Below are positions 33,464-40,303 of a DNA stretch of 40,905 nt, one piece after another. Positions within the stretch are counted from its first letter, which is position 1; every line of letters begins with the position of its first letter. The stretch covers positions 1 to 40,905 of the forward strand of contig NZ_AUGZ01000036.1 in NCBI RefSeq assembly GCF_000422925.1, read 5' to 3'. A program made the position numbers and the translations under genes. Under the pieces are notes generated by a model that did not search any database, had not been told where the DNA came from, and saw only the letters and a list, made by a program, of their open reading frames with translations. The stretch comes from Paludibacterium yongneupense DSM 18731. Its GTDB lineage: Bacteria; Pseudomonadota; Gammaproteobacteria; Burkholderiales; Chromobacteriaceae.

Positions 33464-33868
33464 ATGTACAAGCCCGGAGAGAATGCCGGACCCGAGTCCC
33501 AGTCGGCGCTGGGCACTTCGCCGCGCCCGCAGGCCGTGCCCGCGCGGGCGCAAGAGCATGAAGCAGGTGCCGGCAGAGAGGAGGCGCAACGGAGAGGCGA
33601 GCTGGCGGTACAGGAAGCCGACGTGGCGTATTCGGACCGCAGGATCAGCGACAGCGTCAAGGCCCGTTGTTCGCAGTCGACGCTGGTCGATGCCCGTCAT
33701 GTCGAGGTCAGCACGCTGGGTGGTATCGTAACCTTGCGCGGCTGGGTGCGCTGTGCCGCGGAACACGCCATGGTCGTCGGCCTGGCGCGGAGGGTGCACG
33801 GCGTGCTCCATGTCGTAGCCGTCGCCCTGCGCCAGTACCGGCGCTTGCGCGGCAAGCCGCGCGCCTAG
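33464..33868 (+). CDS. BON-domain protein
   Basis: 134 aa. A low-complexity, Ala/Glu/Arg-rich N-terminal half (1-55) leads into one BON domain (about 58-125) with DRRISDSVKARCSQSTLVDARHVEV and the GGIVTLRGWVRCAAEHAMVVGLARRV core. BON domains bind phospholipid or peptidoglycan-linked surfaces and appear in OsmY-type envelope stress proteins. Unlike OsmY, no signal peptide is visible, so its location is uncertain. The ATG at 33464 follows AGGAGAG at 7 bp; the longer frame to 33392 runs into the terminator and is rejected. Its TAG stop lies within the left CTAG of the insertion remnant that follows. Confidence 0.85.
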   Translation: MYKPGENAGPESQSALGTSPRPQAVPARAQEHEAGAGREEAQRRGELAVQEADVAYSDRRISDSVKARCSQSTLVDARHVEVSTLGGIVTLRGWVRCAAEHAMVVGLARRVHGVLHVVAVALRQYRRLRGKPRA

Positions 33869-34256
33869 TCCCTAACTCCAGATACCGTCTATCGCCAGCA
33901 ACGCGTTCCGGCTGCTGGCGAACACACCCGCTGACCCGATTGATCCTGACAGAGTCCAATACCTGCTCGGCATGCAGCGACCCATGGGCTTGCCCTGCGC
34001 CGATTTTGAAGGCCAACGGCAAACCTGTACCGTCAGTCAGCAGATGGATTTTGCCGGTGAACGGCGAAACACCATGCCATTGGGGATGACGCGGTGATCA
34101 TGGCTGCGTCGTCCTCCATCGTGGCGATGGGGCCGTAATGGCTTCAGCGGGCCTGCTCTTCATCGGTCAGCGCGTGGCGGCGGGATATCATGGCAACTCT
34201 CGATAGAAGGTCTGAAACTCAGACGTCAAGAGGGCCGGATAGTTTGCAGACAGGGC
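33869..34256 (-). mobile_element. Decayed IS5-type insertion sequence
   Basis: 388 bp between CTAG at 33865-33868 and CTAG at 34257-34260, which look like target duplications. On the minus strand, a start MISRRHALTDEEQAR (ATG at 34191, then stop) resembles the N-terminus of IS5-group transposases. Further on, GKIHLLTDGTGLPLAFKIGAG with GQAH and VLD matches the catalytic-D region. The two pieces are in different frames with a large internal loss, and the C-terminal part is missing. The right end GCCCTGTCTGCAAAC looks like an IS5-type terminal repeat. The left end TCCCTAACTCC is only a partial match. It is not mobile. Confidence 0.7.
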
Positions 34257-34964
34257 CTAGTCGGCCGGGATCGGGATCAGGCGATCGAATTCGTGGCGCA
34301 CTACCTGATAACACTCGCAAACTCTATTTTCCAGACCGGGGCGGTCCAGGACGCGAATGTGTCCGCGCGAGTACTGGATCAATCCCGCGTCCTGCAACTT
34401 GCCGGCCGCTTCGGTGACCCCTTCGCGCCGTACGCCGAGCATATTGGCAATCAACTCCTGGGTCATGACCAATTCGTCGCAGGGAAGCCGGTCCAGCGAC
34501 AGCAACAGCCAGCGGCAGAGTTGCTGATCGATGGAGTGATGACGGTTGCAGACGGCGGTCTGTGCCATCTGGGTGAGCAGAGCCTGGGTGAAACGCAGCA
34601 GCAGATGCTGCAATTCGCTGCCCAGTACGAATTCGCTTTTCATTATGCTGCCGGGAAGCCGATAGGCTAGCCCGGCGCTTTGCACGATTGCACGGCTGGT
34701 GGTTGTTTCGCCGCCCATGAAAAGGGCGACACCGACCATGCCCTCGTTGCCGACCACCGCGATTTCGGCCGACGCTCCGTTTTCCATGACATAGAGCAGC
34801 GATACGATGGCGGTGACAGGGAAGTAGACATGTCTGAGCGTTGCGCCCGACTCGTACAAGACCTGGCCGAGAGGCAGTTCTACACATTCCATATGTGGAC
34901 GCAGCCGCAGCATGACACTTTCGGGAAGAGCGGCGATCAGACGATTGCGTTGCAATTTTGACAT
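34257..34964 (-). CDS. Crp/Fnr-family transcription regulator, paralogue B
   Basis: 235 aa, a close copy of the gene at 31838 in opposite orientation: residues 65-85 and 137-160 are identical to the paralogue and the HTH (MTQELIANMLGVRREGVT) is the same. Both proteins should therefore read the same operator. The N-terminus differs more (SKLQRNRLIAALPESVMLRL), as do sites of the sensor barrel, which suggests different signals or a different response. C27, C139, C150, C216 and C218 are present; the CECY motif is conserved. The ATG at 34964 has GGGAG 6 bp upstream; a longer frame to 35210 overlaps its neighbour. Its TAG stop lies in the right CTAG of the IS remnant. No operator palindrome was found in its own upstream region. 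Confidence 0.92.
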   Translation of the reverse strand: MSKLQRNRLIAALPESVMLRLRPHMECVELPLGQVLYESGATLRHVYFPVTAIVSLLYVMENGASAEIAVVGNEGMVGVALFMGGETTTSRAIVQSAGLAYRLPGSIMKSEFVLGSELQHLLLRFTQALLTQMAQTAVCNRHHSIDQQLCRWLLLSLDRLPCDELVMTQELIANMLGVRREGVTEAAGKLQDAGLIQYSRGHIRVLDRPGLENRVCECYQVVRHEFDRLIPIPAD

Positions 34965-35113
34965 TGTCAGCTCCCGGGGCATTGCAATTGGCGCCGCCTG
35001 GTTCATGATTGCTGGCGGTAACGATGAAAGGGGGATGGGCAAAGCAACAACGATCCTGTCTTCGCGTTCTCCGCTTCTCTTCGACGACCGCCCGGCATAG
35101 ATACAGCCTGCCA

Positions 35114-35129
35114 TCCGCCCCGGGGCGGA
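35114..35129. repeat. Perfect 16-bp GC palindrome between DUF883 and regulator B genes
   Basis: TCCGCCCCGGGGCGGA. It lies 15 bp past the DUF883 stop and about 150 bp upstream of regulator B on the same strand. There is no T-run, so it is either a weak terminator or an operator. Confidence 0.4.
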
Positions 35130-35143
35130 GGCAAGCGCCGAGG

Positions 35144-35467
35144 TCAACGCCGAGCCAGCAGAAAACCGATGATGAGTCCCGTTGTGGCGGCAAAACCGAT
35201 CGCATGCCACGGCTTGTCATGGACGTAAGCTTGCGATGCCTGTCCGGCGAGGCGCGCTTTGCCGCCGACCGCCTGCAACGCCTCGCCAAGGCTGGACTGT
35301 GCCTGAAGCAGAATCGTCTTGATTCCGGCCTCCGCATCGGCGAACTCGTCCACGGTCGAGGTGGCCATCTGCGCAAGCAAGGCGTGCGCGTCGCTCTGGA
35401 CGCGTTTCAGGTCGTCGATCAGAGCAGCCCGTTTATCTTCCATGTTTTCCGTTGTCGAATGGTTCAT
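35144..35467 (-). CDS. DUF883 (YqjD/ElaB-type) membrane-anchored protein
   Basis: 107 aa. A soluble helical N-terminal part (DDLKRVQSDAHALLAQM...EFADAEAGI) is followed by a single C-terminal transmembrane helix after the HDKPWHAIGFAA motif and a final RR, the layout of E. coli YqjD and ElaB. Those proteins tether ribosomes to the inner membrane in stationary phase. The ATG at 35467 is 9 bp after AGGG; one two codons upstream is too close. Its own upstream region (35468-35650) carries a TGTGCG-N4-CGCACA operator and a pair of 21-bp spaced dyads. Confidence 0.88.
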   Translation of the reverse strand: MNHSTTENMEDKRAALIDDLKRVQSDAHALLAQMATSTVDEFADAEAGIKTILLQAQSSLGEALQAVGGKARLAGQASQAYVHDKPWHAIGFAATTGLIIGFLLARR

Positions 35468-35527
35468 GATCATGCACCCTGGTGTTGGTAGAAGAGCAGG
35501 GCGACATCGATATCATCACGGCGTGTA

Positions 35528-35564
35528 ATGCAATCCAGCTTGCATGGGATGCAACCCAGCTTGC
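35528..35564. repeat. Two 16-bp dyads at a 21-bp period upstream of DUF883
   Basis: ATGCAATCCAGCTTGC (35528-35543) and ATGCAACCCAGCTTGC (35549-35564) differ by one base. Each contains an inverted repeat TGCAA-N6-TTGC. The period of 21 bp is two helical turns. They lie 61-97 bp before the DUF883 start, between it and the Crp-type operator, and overlap the predicted promoter. Confidence 0.6.
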
Positions 35565-35594
35565 GCAGTATGACATCATAATGCCGCAGTCGTA

Positions 35595-35610
35595 TGTGCG
35601 GTAGCGCACA
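35595..35610 (-). promoter_or_regulatory. TGTGCG-N4-CGCACA operator upstream of DUF883
   Basis: TGTGCGGTAGCGCACA, identical in both half-sites to the operator at 31762. On the minus strand CATACT (35567-35572, 4/6 to TATAAT) would put its centre at -42.5, close to the class II activator site. TATGAT at 35575-35580 is an alternative -10. The gene start is 128 bp away. Confidence 0.65.
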
Positions 35611-35650
35611 AAGGTTTGCCTCTCCGCCGAAGCGGGCGGCGGGTTGAAGT

Positions 35651-36007
35651 TCAGAGTGGCGTTGCGCCGTCATCCGGTGGGGGCGCGCGTTGTGGTGAAA
35701 CTCCGTCTGCGAGTAGCCACTGAACGGCGACCAGTGCTGCCGGCAGCCAGTTTTTGCGTAGTAGCAGAACCCCGATCTCGACGCCGAGTGCCATGCGCGA
35801 GGCGGACTTGTGCTCCTCGGTGCCGAGTTTCAGCATGGCCCCGCCCCAGGACAGTGCGCAGGCCGAGATCCTTTGCAGGGCGCGGCCTTCCTGAAAGACG
35901 CCTTTTATCGATTCCTGCGCCAGCAGAAGTTCTTGCCGATAGCCTTGCCCCTGTGCGAGCAGCTGCGCCTTGCGTTCTGTCAGCGGCTGGGAGGGTGGGG
36001 GCGTCAT
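35651..36007 (-). CDS. YqjK-like small protein
   Basis: 118 aa. The N-terminal LTERKAQLLAQGQGYRQELLLAQ resembles the RKAQLLxQ opening of YqjK; a helical middle and a hydrophobic stretch near residues 75-100 follow (GVEIGVLLLRKNWLPAALVAVQW). The function of the family is unknown. The ATG at 36007 has GGAGG 8 bp upstream; a longer frame to 36046 is rejected. It lies 55 bp after the YqjE-like gene on the same strand, the same neighbour order as E. coli yqjE-yqjK, so identity rests on both similarity and synteny. Confidence 0.7.
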   Translation of the reverse strand: MTPPPSQPLTERKAQLLAQGQGYRQELLLAQESIKGVFQEGRALQRISACALSWGGAMLKLGTEEHKSASRMALGVEIGVLLLRKNWLPAALVAVQWLLADGVSPQRAPPPDDGATPL

Positions 36008-36062
36008 GGCCGCGCCCTCCGCTGCAAACGATGGCGCCGCTGCCAAGCGATCCTCACCCCGG

Positions 36063-36446
36063 TCAGAGGACGATATCCCGGTCCGCCTTCAGCTCGGACA
36101 GGGTGGCGGGCAGAAAGTGCGGATGGCGGCGCAGCAGCGCGCGCGCATAGACGAGCAGGACGAGCGCCAGCACGAGGAAGCCGCCGGCGAGAAGCGCCAG
36201 AATTTTCCATCCCAGCGCTGCCCAGCTCAGTACGACGACCAGCACTGTGGCGCACGCGAGGGAAAAACAGATGGCGACCAGCAGTAGCGAGAATACGCAC
36301 GCCAGCTTCAGCAAGTGATCGCGCGCCTCCGACAGCTCCAGCACCGCCAGCTCCAGCCGGGTCAGCAGCAAGCCGGTGCCGTTCTTGACGACGCCATTCA
36401 GGCCCGCAATCAGGCCGGTGAGCGGGGGTCCTGCCGATTTGTTCAT
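36063..36446 (-). CDS. YqjE-like phage-holin superfamily membrane protein
   Basis: 127 aa. An N-terminal amphipathic segment (LIAGLNGVVKNGTGLLLTRLELAVLEL) is followed by two adjacent membrane helices (about 42-70 and 74-100), the layout of the YqjE/holin_3_6 family. The ATG at 36446 is 7 bp after GGGGG. It follows the ferritin-like gene by 107 bp and precedes the YqjK-like gene. In E. coli YqjE is co-expressed with YqjD in stationary phase and osmotic stress. Confidence 0.85.
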   Translation of the reverse strand: MNKSAGPPLTGLIAGLNGVVKNGTGLLLTRLELAVLELSEARDHLLKLACVFSLLLVAICFSLACATVLVVVLSWAALGWKILALLAGGFLVLALVLLVYARALLRRHPHFLPATLSELKADRDIVL

Positions 36447-36553
36447 GATTTGCCCCCGTTGAGTTGGGTGGGTCGCCCCGTTGCGATGGCGCGGCGACGT
36501 GAGTGAATGTGCCGTGCCGGCGGGACAAAAGAGCGCCATTGTCTGCCGTGGCC

Positions 36554-37090
36554 TCAGGCCAGCAAATCCCGCATCTCTTCCGCATGTTCTTCCTCTTTGG
36601 CCATGATGCCGACCAGCATCTGCCGCGTCGTCGGGTCATCTTCACCAATGGTGGTGATCATCTGCCGATAGGCTTCGATTGCGACCCGTTCGGCGATCAG
36701 GTTGGCCCGGATCATGGCGTTGATCGAACGCGAGTCATCGTACTCGGCATGGCTGCGATCCATCAGCGTGGCCGGATTGAAGTCGGGCTCGCCATTAAGC
36801 TGGATGATACGATCCGCCAGCAAATCTGCATGGTCCTGTTCTTCCTGGGCATGCTTCAGGAATTCTGCCTTGATCGGACGGTTGATCAGGCCGCTGACGG
36901 TGAAGTAATGGCGGGTGTAACGCAATACGCACACCAGTTCGGTCGCCAGGGCTGCATTGAGAAGCGCAATGATTTCCTTGCGCTCGGGGGGGTAGCCGGC
37001 CGTGACGGCGCCATCGTCGACATTCCGGGCCGCAGCCCGGATGGCTTCGGTGTCGATACCGCGCGCGTGCGGCGTTTTCTTGTCGCTCAT
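36554..37090 (-). CDS. Ferritin-like diiron protein
   Basis: 178 aa, four-helix bundle of the bacterioferritin/ferritin-like superfamily. Diiron-type ligands can be placed: E51 in ATELVCVLRY, E84 and H87 in EEQDHADLL, E134 in LIAERVAIEAY, and E166/H169 in KEEEHAEEM. It may store iron or protect against peroxide; no haem-binding Met of classical bacterioferritin was identified. The ATG at 37090 follows AGGA at 6 bp. It is 46 bp after the OmpA-type gene and probably in the same operon. Confidence 0.85.
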   Translation of the reverse strand: MSDKKTPHARGIDTEAIRAAARNVDDGAVTAGYPPERKEIIALLNAALATELVCVLRYTRHYFTVSGLINRPIKAEFLKHAQEEQDHADLLADRIIQLNGEPDFNPATLMDRSHAEYDDSRSINAMIRANLIAERVAIEAYRQMITTIGEDDPTTRQMLVGIMAKEEEHAEEMRDLLA

Positions 37091-37136
37091 CTGCATCCTC
37101 GCTAACAAAAACCTGGAAGAGGTGGTGGTGCGAAAT

Positions 37137-37967
37137 TTAACGGGGCTGGGTATGACCATGTTCGTCCGATAGCAGCACCTCGACCCGGCGATTAAGCTGC
37201 CGGTTCTGTGCCGTTCTGTTCGACGCCGTCGGGTAAGCTGCGCCATAGCCATGGGTTACCATGCGTTCCGCATCGACCCCCATGCCCAGTAACGCGGCTT
37301 TCACCGAACTCGCGCGGCGCATCGATAAGGCCCGGTTGTAAGCACCCCCGCCGGTACTGTCGGTAAACCCTTCTATCCGGACGGTGCGTTCCGGATTCTG
37401 CTGCAATATCTCGGCCAGTTTTTGCACCGTCTCCACGCCCTTTGGGCTCAGAGTCGCGTGATCGGTCGCGAAGAGCATGTCCCCGAGCGTGACAATGTCG
37501 CCGCGCGCGGTTTTCTTCGCGGCGAGCGCCGTCAACTGCGCTTCGAGCTGCGTGGTACGGGCCAGGGCGTCCTGGGTCGTCTGCTTGGCCTTGTCCGCTT
37601 CGACTGTCCTCTGCGCAAGTTGCACTTCGCTCATCTGGGTGCCGGCATGAGCGATGTCGGTTTCTGACGCTTTTTGCTTGGCGGCCTCCTGACTAATCGC
37701 TATTTTTTGCTTGGCGATATACGCGAGCTTGTCGATTTTCTCCTGGCTTTCACCCTTGGTGGACGCGGCGCTTGCCATCTCCATGGCATCGCCCGCCTGT
37801 TTCAATTCGAGGGGGGCGTACTGGCTGACATTGGGGTTGTTCTGTGCGTCCTGATACGCGCTGCGGGCCTGTTCCAGCAGCGGGGTGTTCGTCGGGGATG
37901 AGGCGCATGCGCTGAGCAGCGCGGCGATCGCGAGCATGATCGGTGTGAGACCGGTATTCTTTTTCAT
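37137..37967 (-). CDS. OmpA-family lipoprotein with DUF4398 N-terminus
   Basis: 276 aa. A lipoprotein signal peptide ends in LSAC (C21). A DUF4398 region follows (about 25-90; LEQARSAYQDAQNNPNVSQYAPLEL), then a helical, Gln/Ala/Lys-rich coiled-coil middle, and a C-terminal OmpA domain (about 155-268; GDMLFATDHATLSPKG, IEGFTDSTGG, NRALSMRRASSVKAAL) that binds peptidoglycan. It would link the outer membrane to the cell wall. The ATG at 37967 has AAGG 8-12 bp upstream. It follows the DUF4398 lipoprotein gene by 32 bp; the two share a DUF4398 motif, so one may have arisen by duplication of the other. Confidence 0.92.
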   Translation of the reverse strand: MKKNTGLTPIMLAIAALLSACASSPTNTPLLEQARSAYQDAQNNPNVSQYAPLELKQAGDAMEMASAASTKGESQEKIDKLAYIAKQKIAISQEAAKQKASETDIAHAGTQMSEVQLAQRTVEADKAKQTTQDALARTTQLEAQLTALAAKKTARGDIVTLGDMLFATDHATLSPKGVETVQKLAEILQQNPERTVRIEGFTDSTGGGAYNRALSMRRASSVKAALLGMGVDAERMVTHGYGAAYPTASNRTAQNRQLNRRVEVLLSDEHGHTQPR

Positions 37968-37999
37968 GGTGTAGCCTTTCGTGTTCCGTCGGGTGGGGC

Positions 38000-38377
38000 T
38001 TACTGGGCCGCGCTGCGTGCGAGTTCCTTGCGCATTGCGTCGATATCGGCCTGGAGCGCATCCGCGGCTTGTTCGGCCTTGGCCGAATGGGCTTTGCTGC
38101 GGGCGAGTTGAGCATCGACCCGGGCTTGTGCGGAATAGTCGGAGGCGGCTTGGTAGTCTTTCTTGGTCATGGCCTGGCGGGCCTGCGACAATTTTTCTCG
38201 CGCTGAATTCATCTCCAGCGGGGCATATTCCGCCGCGTTGGCGCTGGCCGCATCGCTGACGGTCGCCGCCGAAACGGCAACGCTGGCGGCGGCTGGGGTT
38301 TCCATATTGCTGCACGCCGCGGTAGAGAGGATCGCGATGAGCGCGCCGTAGTGCCATATTTTGAAATGGGTTTTCAT
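38000..38377 (-). CDS. DUF4398 lipoprotein
   Basis: 125 aa with a lipoprotein signal peptide (lipobox TAAC, C22), an Ala-rich linker, and a DUF4398 helical domain (AAEYAPLEMNSAREKLSQAR...MTKKDYQAASDYSAQA). The function is unknown; it is probably an outer-membrane-anchored helical rod. The ATG at 38377 is 6-7 bp after GGGAG. It is the first gene of a probable operon with the OmpA-type and ferritin-like genes. The upstream promoter carries a near-consensus TGTGCG operator. Confidence 0.88.
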   Translation of the reverse strand: MKTHFKIWHYGALIAILSTAACSNMETPAAASVAVSAATVSDAASANAAEYAPLEMNSAREKLSQARQAMTKKDYQAASDYSAQARVDAQLARSKAHSAKAEQAADALQADIDAMRKELARSAAQ

Positions 38378-38431
38378 TATTTCTCCCGAACGGGGTTGGA
38401 TAGGCGTGATGTCTCTATCACGGTGAAGAAA

Positions 38432-38474
38432 CTTATAGGCTCCACCCGCGGCAATCTCGGTGCGATAGCGCGCA
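38432..38474 (-). promoter_or_regulatory. Promoter and Crp/Fnr-type operator of the DUF4398-OmpA operon
   Basis: The minus-strand hexamer TATAAG (38432-38437, 5/6) predicts transcription from about 38425. GGTGCGATAGCGCGCA at 38459-38474 matches the TGTGCG-ATAG-CGCACA palindrome at 14 of 16 bases, and its centre is exactly at -41.5. No -35 box is visible, as expected for an activator-dependent class II promoter. Confidence 0.6.
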
Positions 38475-38554
38475 TTGCGTGCGATCTGTTTTATTTAGCC
38501 GCGCGAAAGGGGGGCAGACCGGGATGCGCCGCCTGCGTGCCTGGGCGGCCGCGT

Positions 38555-39886
38555 TTACGCCTGGCGCCGTATGGCACGACGCCCTTTGCGGCGGGAATAG
38601 AGATTCATCAACGGCGTGACCGAAATGCCGTGCAAGACAATGGAGATGGCGACGATGCCGAGTGTCAATGAGGCGATCTCCTTGCCGGGCCCGGGTGAAA
38701 GCCCATGATTGATCGAGTACAACAGATAGTAGATGGAGCCGATGCCGCGAATGCCGAACCAGGAGATCAAGGCGCGCTGATCGCGCGATATGTTGGCGCC
38801 AGCCAATCCGCCCCAGACCGAGAGCGGCCGGACCAGCAGCAGGAAGAACAGGGCGAAGAGCGTGCACCGTAGTGGAAAATCGATATAAGCAAGCATCGCT
38901 CCGACAATCAGGACGATGCCGACTTCGGCCACCCTTTCCATCCGCTCGTTGAAGCCAAGCACTTCTTTCATCATATAAGCGCTGGCATGTGCTGAATGGG
39001 TGGCAAAAGCCTCTTGTGCCTGCTTGTTCTGAAAGCCCGACGCCTGTTGCCGGTCGCTTGGGGCGGCCTTGTTTCCCGGCTGCTCCCTGACCCGTTGCAG
39101 GGCGAGCCCGGCCGCAAAGACAGCCAGGAAGCCATAGCAATGACTGAACAGGGCAAGACCGTAGCTCAGTCCTATGAGCCCGAGCGCCAGAAACTCATCG
39201 TAGCCGACGGACTCCTGGTGCCGGCTGCGCAGATAGACCACTATCCGTCCGACCAGTGCCCCCATCGCGCCGCCGATGAACAAGCCGCCACAGATGGCCC
39301 ACGCAACGTCGATCGCCAGCCAGCGCCAGCCGAAGGCGCCGAGCTCGTGCTGACCGATCAGACCCAGGCCCAGCATGACGAACGGGAAGGCCACCCCATC
39401 GTTCAATCCGCCCTCGCCGGTGAGGCTGAAACGCAAGCGGTCGCGGTCGCTCGCCTGCAACACCTGGACATCGGATGCCAGCACCGGATCCGTCGGTGCC
39501 AGTATGGCGCCGAGCAAGGCGGCCGTCCCCAGCGGCAGGCCCAGGCCCAGCGTTCCCGCCACGGCGACCAACAGGATGGATAAAGCCATGGAAATGACGG
39601 CGAGACGCAGGGGAAGGTGCCAGTGCCTGTCGCGGAGGGGGAGGCCGAGTTTCAAGCCGACGGCGAACAGAGAGATCAACACGGCGATTTCGGCCGCTTT
39701 TTCAAGGGCATGCGAATAAAGGAAGGGGTCGGGCGTCAGGAGCCCCCAGCCTCCTGGGCCGAGCGCATAGCCGACCGCCAGGTAGAGCATCGGGGTGCTC
39801 AGGGGGAGACGCTGCAGCGCCGTGCCGGACAAGGCCATCAAAGTGAGCAAGCCGCCGACGATCAGGCACCAGGTGGCAAATATCAT
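38555..39886 (-). CDS. CPA1-family cation/proton antiporter (NhaP-like)
   Basis: 443-aa inner-membrane protein with about 12 hydrophobic segments. The family motifs are APTDPVLASDVQV (ND-type ion site region) and the following GEGGLNDGVAFPFVMLG. It exchanges Na+ or K+ for H+ across the membrane and contributes to pH and osmotic tolerance. A polar insert (about 275-310, rich in Q, K, A) breaks the repeat between helices. The ATG at 39886 begins the protein; no strong ribosome site. The Na+ versus K+ choice is not determined. Confidence 0.9.
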   Translation of the reverse strand: MIFATWCLIVGGLLTLMALSGTALQRLPLSTPMLYLAVGYALGPGGWGLLTPDPFLYSHALEKAAEIAVLISLFAVGLKLGLPLRDRHWHLPLRLAVISMALSILLVAVAGTLGLGLPLGTAALLGAILAPTDPVLASDVQVLQASDRDRLRFSLTGEGGLNDGVAFPFVMLGLGLIGQHELGAFGWRWLAIDVAWAICGGLFIGGAMGALVGRIVVYLRSRHQESVGYDEFLALGLIGLSYGLALFSHCYGFLAVFAAGLALQRVREQPGNKAAPSDRQQASGFQNKQAQEAFATHSAHASAYMMKEVLGFNERMERVAEVGIVLIVGAMLAYIDFPLRCTLFALFFLLLVRPLSVWGGLAGANISRDQRALISWFGIRGIGSIYYLLYSINHGLSPGPGKEIASLTLGIVAISIVLHGISVTPLMNLYSRRKGRRAIRRQA

Positions 39887-40004
39887 GAGATCGGTGCACC
39901 CGCATGCATTCTGACCGTGTCTAGCGGTTCAGATCGTGTATTCATGGCTGCCCAGTGGCGTGTATCCACACCGCTCCCGGTACGGGACGCCGACGTTTGC
40001 GCGC

Positions 40005-40032
40005 GCCCGGCCCGCTTCCGGATGGGCCGGGC
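40005..40032 (-). other. GC-rich hairpin after the CsbD gene
   Basis: Perfect 9-bp stem GCCCGGCCC/GGGCCGGGC with a 10-nt loop. It lies 38 bp past the CsbD stop. No T-run follows, so termination is uncertain. Confidence 0.4.
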
Positions 40033-40069
40033 CTGCCCGCGAAGCGGGAATACGCCCGGCCGCATCGCG

Positions 40070-40303
40070 CTAGTGGGGGCTATTGGCGCCGTCAGTGGAG
40101 CGGTTCTTGCCTTCGAACAGCCGGATCTGCTCCTCCGCTTCCTCGTGGCTTATGCCGTAAGCTTCCTGAATACGCTTGACCAGCAGACTGCGTTTGCCGG
40201 CGATGGAGACGAGGTGCTCGTCGGTCAACTTGTCCCAATGTTGTTTGATATTCGTTTTGAATCTGTCCCAATCGCCTTCTACGTTTTCCCATTCCCAGCT
40301 CAT
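40070..40303 (-). CDS. CsbD-family stress protein
   Basis: 77 aa. CsbD signature near the N-terminus: WENVEGDWDRFKTNIKQHWDKLTDEHL, followed by IAGKRSLLVKRIQEAYGISHEEAE. Small cytosolic, general-stress-induced protein of unknown biochemical role. AAGGAG lies 6 bp before the ATG at 40303. Its C-terminal half is longer and more acidic than in the shortest members, which is common for proteobacterial CsbD proteins. Confidence 0.92.
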   Translation of the reverse strand: MSWEWENVEGDWDRFKTNIKQHWDKLTDEHLVSIAGKRSLLVKRIQEAYGISHEEAEEQIRLFEGKNRSTDGANSPH

